Positions 58,814-64,000 of a DNA stretch of 64,000 nt are shown here, piece by piece; the stretch's first letter is position 1; every line of letters starts with the position of its first letter. Made by a program: the position numbers and the translations under genes. The stretch covers positions 126,501 through 190,500 of the forward strand of contig JAKOGI010001362.1 in assembly GCA_029747015.1 (NCBI GenBank), read 5' to 3'. This stretch comes from Carnegiea gigantea. Its lineage: Eukaryota > Streptophyta > Magnoliopsida > Caryophyllales > Cactaceae. The notes beneath the pieces were generated by a model. That model was not told the origin of the DNA. It did no database searches and saw only the letters and a program-made list of their open reading frames with translations.

Positions 58814-59247
58814 GCCCATGTTCGGTAAAATTAGCTGCTTGGATAGCGGATAGTAGTTTAGATAGTAAATTACGGTTTAGATAATAGATAACGATTTTAA
58901 TTTAGCTGTTAGCGAATAGCTGTTTAGACTAGCGGTTAAAACTAATGTATTTGGTAAATTTAGTGGTTATGCTAGCTGATTCATGTAAATTAATATAAAA
59001 GAATATAGATAATTTTCAAAGATAAAATTTTTAAAGGATATTTTTTTCGCTAAAAAATATGAAACGCTACTTTTAAATGTCAAACGTTAATACTATTAGC
59101 TTTTCAAAAACGCTGCTTAAAACGCTAAACGCTACTTGAAATGCTAGTCAAAACATTAGTTTACCAAACACTAAAAATTAACTAATTAGCATATTGACCT
59201 GGTCAAAACACTAAAGACTACCCAAAATATTGTTGTCGAACACGGCC
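58814..59247. mobile_element. Tourist-like (PIF/Harbinger) MITE
   Basis: TSD tta on both sides (58,811-58,813 and 59,248-59,250). Ends gcccatgttcggtaa and (inverted) ggccgtgttcgacaa form imperfect TIRs with the GGCC.TGTTCG start common in PIF/Harbinger MITEs. The interior is AT-rich with gctagc/acgct inverted stretches. No coding capacity. Confidence 0.75.
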
Positions 59248-59488
59248 TTAATCTTTAGGTACCTTATGTACGCAAATTATTACGTACAACCGGTTTGATA
59301 CTTCATTTATCCACCCGATCCCACCTCCCAACGGCTATATGCGTTGTCTATTTGAACTGACTCTTAAAAAAAAAAATATTTATTGTTCTCAATTTTTGAA
59401 CTTGTCGTTTGCCGTTTTCATTCTCTCTCATTCTCGCACTCAGTGGTCAATGTTGTAATTGCTTTAGTATTCTGCCAGTTCTTACTAA

Positions 59489-59555
59489 ATGGTTGAATTT
59501 GATCTTAACGTTACTATTGATGTTGAATCTTCATCAAACGCGATTTCGTCGTTAG
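59489..59555 (+). pseudogene. Transposase exon 1 relic in M3
   Basis: Reads MVEFDLNVTIDVESSSNA, almost identical to M2 exon 1. The gtttgatatcg string after the M2 exon is also kept. Confidence 0.82.
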
Positions 59556-59644
59556 GTTTGATATCGTTTTTGGATCTCTATTTTTGTGCTCATATTTTGA
59601 AGTTATATGCGTAGGTTTTTGATTCATTAGTTTCGAGTAGTTTG

Positions 59645-60170
59645 AACTGGTATGCATTCATATGTTGACAGGAACTATGTTATAAGACGGATGTTAGTAT
59701 AGGATGCATATGTTAAAAGGAACTAGCATATTATTCACAGCTCACTACAGTTTTGTCATGGCTCACTATATTCAAGTCATAACTCACTAAAATATATGGC
59801 ACAACTCACTGGAGCATGCATATGTTGACAGGCACACAGCACATAATGTACAGCTCACCAGATTTTTGTCATGACTTACTACATACAAGCCTTAGCTCAC
59901 TACATTATGACACACGACTCACTGTAGCAGACATATGTGTACAAAAACAACCACATAGTTCACAACTCACTAAAATGAAGACATGCCTCACCATAATACA
60001 AGGTACAACTCATTATAAAACAGAATCCTAATAGTTGAGGTAAAAGTATCTTGGATGTATTATTAAACATCAAGGTAAACGGGTTCATTGTAAATTTGCA
60101 GACAAAATCAGGAACAAGCACATGCTGCTCACTGATTATACACGTTTGTTCACTAATATTATGTTTAAGA
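59645..60170 (+). repeat. CTCACTA motif array in M3
   Basis: Same units and atatgttgacagg spacers as M2 49,310-49,965 (gctcactacagttttgtc, gctcactatattcaag, actcactaaaatatatgg), same strand orientation relative to the ends. Confidence 0.88.
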
Positions 60171-60192
60171 AGTCTTAATGTTGTCAACATAC

Positions 60193-60263
60193 CTCTTCTG
60201 AGGAGTGTTTGATGCATCGCTAGCAGATTTCTTCTTCGATGCTGATGAATGTTGAACTTCCAT
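60193..60263 (-). pseudogene. Ulp1-like gene exon 1 relic in M3
   Basis: Reads MEVQHSSASKKKSASDASNT on the minus strand with the same GTATGTTG splice donor as M2. Differs from M2 exon 1 by three residues. Confidence 0.82.
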
Positions 60264-60688
60264 CTGCAAACATTTGAAAAACGCGATAATGAGTGTGCGA
60301 TTTTCTTAAGACCTAGAATGCCAAACGAATTCATCAATTTCTTTTGATCATGCCAATAAATTTCGAATCTGCTAAAACTTACCTCGATTTTGTTTGCTTG
60401 AAACTTCAGTAGTGATTTTGCGTAGATTTGTTGATAAAATCAATGAGCAAATGTAGTAGAATTTCTCCAATTGAAGCACGAAATTAAGTGGTTTTGGGAG
60501 AGAGAAAGTAAAGGAAGTTTTTAGGTCGTGGTGTTTTGAAGTTGCAGCAGTTACGAGCTTTTTTTTTTTTTTTAGGCGGCGGTGATTCACTTTTTGCATG
60601 GTGAGGGCGCCAATTAGGCAGTGGGTGGGCCTGGTTGTACAAATGCAATTGTGCAATCGGATGGACGGTATAATTACTGCCCTATGTA

Positions 60689-60990
60689 TGCGACATTAAT
60701 TTTTCAGGATCTGCGTTTTTGGAGTGAATATTTTAGCACCTTGATTTTTTTTATTGAATTTTTAGATATTTTTTATTTTTTTCTTAAGTCTCTAAACTTT
60801 TAAAATGGGTATTTGAATTTCAATCATTAAAAACTTATTTTCAAAAAATCCAAAATTGCGTATATAGTGTTTTGCTCACTAGTCATACTTGTCATCTTCT
60901 CTCATTTGCTTTCAGAGCCACGTGACCAAAAAATAATTAAAATAATTAAGCTAATAAATGATTAATTAAGCTAATTAACTGTTATTAATG
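60689..60990. other. Short AT-rich flank
   Basis: About 300 bases between M3 and the first recognisable viral sequence. No feature seen. Confidence 0.5.
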
Positions 60991-61079
60991 CTAGAATCAT
61001 CACCTGCCTGCCCTGGATCAAATTATTCACATATTGTCACTCCCTGGAAAGCCTTTCTTCAATAGCACCACAATTAAAC

Positions 61080-61609
61080 TATCTCACTGATATAATTTTA
61101 GAACTAAAAGCAGAATTGGGTAAAATTAAAACTGAACTCAAGGGACTTAAAAATCAGTTAACTGTTGTCCACTTTCTCTTATTAATGAAATTAGACATAG
61201 CGAAAAAGTTACCCCCTGTATTAGTACTCCTTTTCAGCATAAATATTCTTTCCAAAACGCAAAAAATAAGACTCTACTTTCTTTGCAAGACATAGAAATT
61301 CAAAAAAAAGTAGGAGAAAAATCTGGTTAAAAATCGACTGAAAAGATAGAAAAAGAAGACAGAGTATAAACAATATACTCTTGAAGAGCTACAAAAAAGA
61401 TTCAACAAAGAACAAAATCCGGAAGAATTAAACAAAATCATATGCGCAATTAGTGATAAACATGATATTTTGTCTGATAATAATGAAGAGACCAATAATA
61501 TCCAATTAAAAAAAGAAATAGATCAGTAGATGAATCTGATTAAATTAGAAGGTCTCAATGTATTACCATTAGAAGAAATTAGGGGAAACTTGATAAGAAT
61601 TATGGTAAA
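61080..61609 (+). pseudogene. N-terminal coiled-coil region of the viral polyprotein
   Basis: Readable fragments rich in Glu, Lys, Leu and Ile with heptad-like spacing occur in more than one frame, for example 61,085-61,160 and 61,370-61,530, separated by stops. It precedes the coat domain, as in several caulimovirid polyproteins. No specific domain identified. Confidence 0.5.
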
Positions 61610-62760
61610 ATGACTATTGAAAATGAGATCAATAAGATTGAAGAAGAAATTGACTTATATGAAACAGAGACTAATTTAATAAACAATGTCATTCCTAAGC
61701 TTGAAGAATTTGGTGAACCGTCTAGAAGAAATACTCATTTCCTAAGACCTAGGTACGTTCCAGCAGGACATACAAGCAATTTTTCCTTCGGGTTTATCCC
61801 AAGGAAAACCACAACCTATGAAGAAATTGGCCTTACCCTAATTAGCCAAATTGAATATATCTTAAATATTGATAGAGCTCGTAATAGAGAAGAAATATTT
61901 GAGCACCGGAAAACAGGAACAAATAATGTCTTAAATCTAAATACTATATGGGCTGCGATAAACTTCCTAAACTATATCGAGTATAGTTTTGCTGGTACTA
62001 TAGATGATTGGTATGATTCACTAAGTAAAGACAGTAAAAATACATTAAGAATGATGAAAATATCGGCTGCTATGTTTAGAAATTTGTGCAAAGAAATTGG
62101 AATTGAATTCATAGGAGCTAAACTTGATTTTGAAGAAAAAGCAAGAAAATGGCAAAGGAAGATTAACAACATAGAATTATGGGATATGAGATATCTAGAA
62201 AATTATATTGCTGAATGTAGTCAATATTATTACAAAATTGGGCATAATGAAACTAATCTTTGTATGTTCTATGACAAGTTGTCATATCCAATAAATTTCA
62301 TAATTAATGAAAAATACATTGCATGGCTTGAACGAACAGATGTTATCGATACCCTTGGTTCAAGAATTTTCTATTTAAGAAAGTGGGTCAATGAATAATA
62401 TCTTGATCTTCAAAAGTAAAAGAAGATTAAGAAACAGTTCTTGATTTGCTGGAATTCATCTCACAAATGGAAAAAGGAACCTAAAAAAAGAAGGAAAAGA
62501 AAATTCTATAAGAAAAAGAGTTTTAACAAGTAAAGAGGCGAGAAATATAGAAGAAAATATTATAACAAATCAAGTCCTAAAAAACGTAGATTTTTTAGGA
62601 AAACTACTTATTGTCCTGTAAAAAAACAACTGCAAATATTGGGCATGCGGAGAAGTAGGGCATTATGCTAATGAATGTAAAAATAAGAAGAATAACAAAC
62701 TAATCGAAATTTTGGGAAGCCTAAATTATGTTGAGTTTAGTGAAGATGGGGCATTAAAAC
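61610..62760 (+). pseudogene. Viral coat protein region
   Basis: The open part (61,610-62,398, 262 residues) begins with an acidic coiled-coil. It then has a capsid-type helical region with a DDWYDSL segment and a C-terminal FYDKLSYPI-like segment typical of caulimovirid coat proteins. After a stop at 62,396 a Lys/Arg-rich stretch (about 62,440-62,600) leads to a zinc knuckle at 62,631-62,678. That knuckle keeps the GHYANEC half, but a Cys expected near its start is Tyr. At least two stops and a frame change lie between the open part and the knuckle. Confidence 0.75.
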
Positions 62761-62779
62761 CTAACCCAAAGTAATAACA

Positions 62780-63390
62780 AAGGAATCGTTAAAATTATAT
62801 TGGACAATAAGTATGAAGAAAGTGATTATGATGAAACAAGTCAAATGATGAAGAGTAGCTTGGTTAGCCTTGGTGATATTCAAGGAGAAGAGTTTGTTAT
62901 AGACAATGATCATGAAGAAGTCAAAGGAGATTGGGTTCTTCCCATGATCAAAAAAGACATGATCTATAAAAAATTCATCTTTCAATTAAAAAGCAAATAC
63001 GTATGTGAAATAATGGAAGGAGATCTTAAGATAAAAGATTGTGAGTATGACGTTGGGAAAGTTAATCTCATTAATTGGGAGAATATATATAAGCATAACA
63101 AAGATAGAAAGTATAGGTATATCCATGTCGGAAGCGTCCAAGTTCAAATCACTCTATTACAATATTATGATAAAGATATTGATCTTTATGTTTTACTCCG
63201 TGATATTAGACATACCAAATTCAATAATCAAATTATCAAAGGGATAAAAATCAATTTATGTAATGGGTCAGTAGGATTCAACTGTCAACCAGGATATTAT
63301 ATGAGTCTAAAAGATGAATTTACTAAAAACTTCCTATCCCTTAGTATAAAAACAGTTGGGATGGACATGAAAAGAGGAGAATATTCTTAA
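62780..63390 (+). pseudogene. Viral movement protein region
   Basis: A 196-residue open part. The C-terminal two thirds (63,100-63,380) resembles the 30K-type movement proteins of Caulimoviridae: a YIHVGSVQV strand, an LRDIRH segment and an LCNGSVGFNC segment follow in order. These proteins help viruses pass through plasmodesmata. The N-terminal Glu/Asp-rich part is not recognisable. The frame relation to the coat region is broken by a stop at about 62,773. Confidence 0.75.
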
Positions 63391-63599
63391 GGATATTTTG
63401 AAAAAGTATCTATAAATTAGATAATACAATAGACCCTAAGACTAAGGTGACAATGATAGAGGTAGAAAAATTTAAAAGTCCTACCCCTATGTAAAAGATC
63501 CAAATGATTAAGTCCAATTATCAGGAGATAAAAAAATCGATCGTTCATGGATATCTAACTTTGCCAATCTACAAAGATCAATAAGAAAAGTATAATAAA

Positions 63600-63880
63600 A
63601 ATAGATGAAAAAGATAGTGGTTGTTTTGTATGCTTTGGAAAAAGATCATTACTTCCAGAATTTATGTGGAAAAAAGCGAAGAATCCTTTACAAGTAAGGA
63701 TAGCTAATGATAGCGTTATGAGTCATAATGAGACAATAGAAGGATTATCCATAGAACTAAGAGGAGTCCAATGCATTATATTAGTTCTATGTGCTACTGA
63801 TCAACCCTCTCGTGATATGATTATTGACAATAATTTTCAAAGATTATATTCTCCATGCACCCAAACCATAACTAAATAAT
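63600..63880 (+). pseudogene. Viral aspartic protease region
   Basis: Starts with a DSG triplet near 63,614 in the position of the retropepsin active site. A LLPEFMWKKAKNPLQVRIA segment and an MIIDNNFQRLY segment follow, which align in type with caulimovirid proteases. Stops follow at 63,877 and later. Reverse transcriptase sequence is not yet reached at the window end. Confidence 0.65.
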
Positions 63881-64000
63881 ATTTACAATTAATGGTCACT
63901 CAATTTCTATTAAAAAATTCAGTAAGGCTTACACTCATCAGAGAATTGAATTTATAAGCGGTCAGCATAGTGAGAAGGTAATGCCTGCATAACGAGAAGT

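Larger units (their letters stand above)
59271..60679 (+). mobile_element. M3: minimal derivative of the M2 family
   Basis: 9-bp TSD with one mismatch (ccttatgta 59,262-59,270; ccctatgta 60,680-60,688). Both ends match M2: cgcaaattattacgtacaac on the left and ccggttgtacaaatgcaattg on the right. It keeps the first exon of the transposase near the left end and the first exon of the Ulp1-like gene near the right end. The intervening 11 kb of M2 is replaced by one CTCACTA array. It could move only if M2-type proteins were supplied. Confidence 0.9.
60990..64000 (+). mobile_element. Endogenous pararetrovirus (Caulimoviridae-like), decayed, right end cut
   Basis: Plus-strand remains of a viral polyprotein gene set: coiled-coil N-terminal part (about 61,080-61,540), coat protein (61,610-62,760), movement protein (62,780-63,390) and aspartic protease (about 63,600-63,880). 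The reverse transcriptase would lie beyond the window. Coat before movement protein is the order of ORF1 in cavemoviruses and solendoviruses, not that of badnaviruses. Numerous stops and frame changes mean it cannot encode a working virus. Confidence 0.78.

Overview
This is repeat-dense plant nuclear DNA, most likely a heterochromatic or gene-poor part of a seed-plant (probably eudicot) genome. The evidence is AT-rich sequence, Athila/Tat-type Ty3-gypsy elements, hAT and Mutator-like DNA transposons, a plant L1-type LINE with an RNase H domain, and a Caulimoviridae-type endogenous pararetrovirus. I see no intact cellular gene, no rRNA or tRNA gene, and no organelle DNA. Almost every recognisable reading frame belongs to a mobile element and is broken. 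Many breaks are TGG-to-stop, CAG-to-TAG or Cys-to-Tyr changes, the pattern expected from deamination of methylated cytosines.

Region 1 (1-20,931) is a three-level nest of Athila-like Ty3-gypsy elements, all on the minus strand. Element 1 (1-7005) sits inside element 2 (7006-16,579), which sits inside element 3 (16,580-20,931). Element 2 is compound: internal region, LTR, internal region, LTR, with the middle LTR shared. Elements 1 and 2 carry gag and protease but no reverse transcriptase or integrase, so they look like non-autonomous gag-protease derivatives. A 697-bp non-autonomous hAT element with an 8-bp target-site duplication (TSD) lies in the LTR of element 3.

Region 2 (20,932-25,419) has no recognisable gene. 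It holds GC-skewed low-complexity sequence, homopolymers, a hAT-like end and a tiny retro-insertion flanked by a 19-bp direct repeat.

Region 3 (28,206-37,902) is a second type of Ty3-gypsy element on the plus strand. It has a 5' LTR, a gag pseudogene and long degenerate tandem repeats. A 4.3-kb hAT element with a decayed BED-finger transposase (31,017-35,308, TSD atcaagtc) interrupts the repeats. An inverted solo LTR of the same family lies at 50,911-51,516.

The most striking system is a three-member family of non-TIR Mutator-like elements: M1 (25,420-27,790), M2 (37,903-50,480) and M3 (59,271-60,679). All have 9-bp TSDs, matching termini with paired palindromes, and dense arrays of a short motif, GCTCACTAAA and variants. 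M2 is the long member. It carries a FAR1/MULE-type transposase pseudogene on the plus strand and a convergent Ulp1-like cysteine-protease pseudogene on the minus strand. The motif fills introns and spacers of both genes, always on the same strand, and I did not see it in the exons. M3 keeps only the termini plus the first exon of each gene. By analogy with Arabidopsis VANDAL elements and their VANC anti-silencing proteins, the arrays may be binding sites for an element-encoded protein. That is inference.

Region 4 (52,037-59,247) holds a Mutator-type MITE with long terminal inverted repeats (TIRs), a degenerate L1-type LINE on the minus strand and a Tourist-like MITE. Region 5 (about 60,990 to the window end) is a decayed endogenous pararetrovirus in the order coat protein, movement protein, aspartic protease, running off the right edge before any reverse transcriptase.
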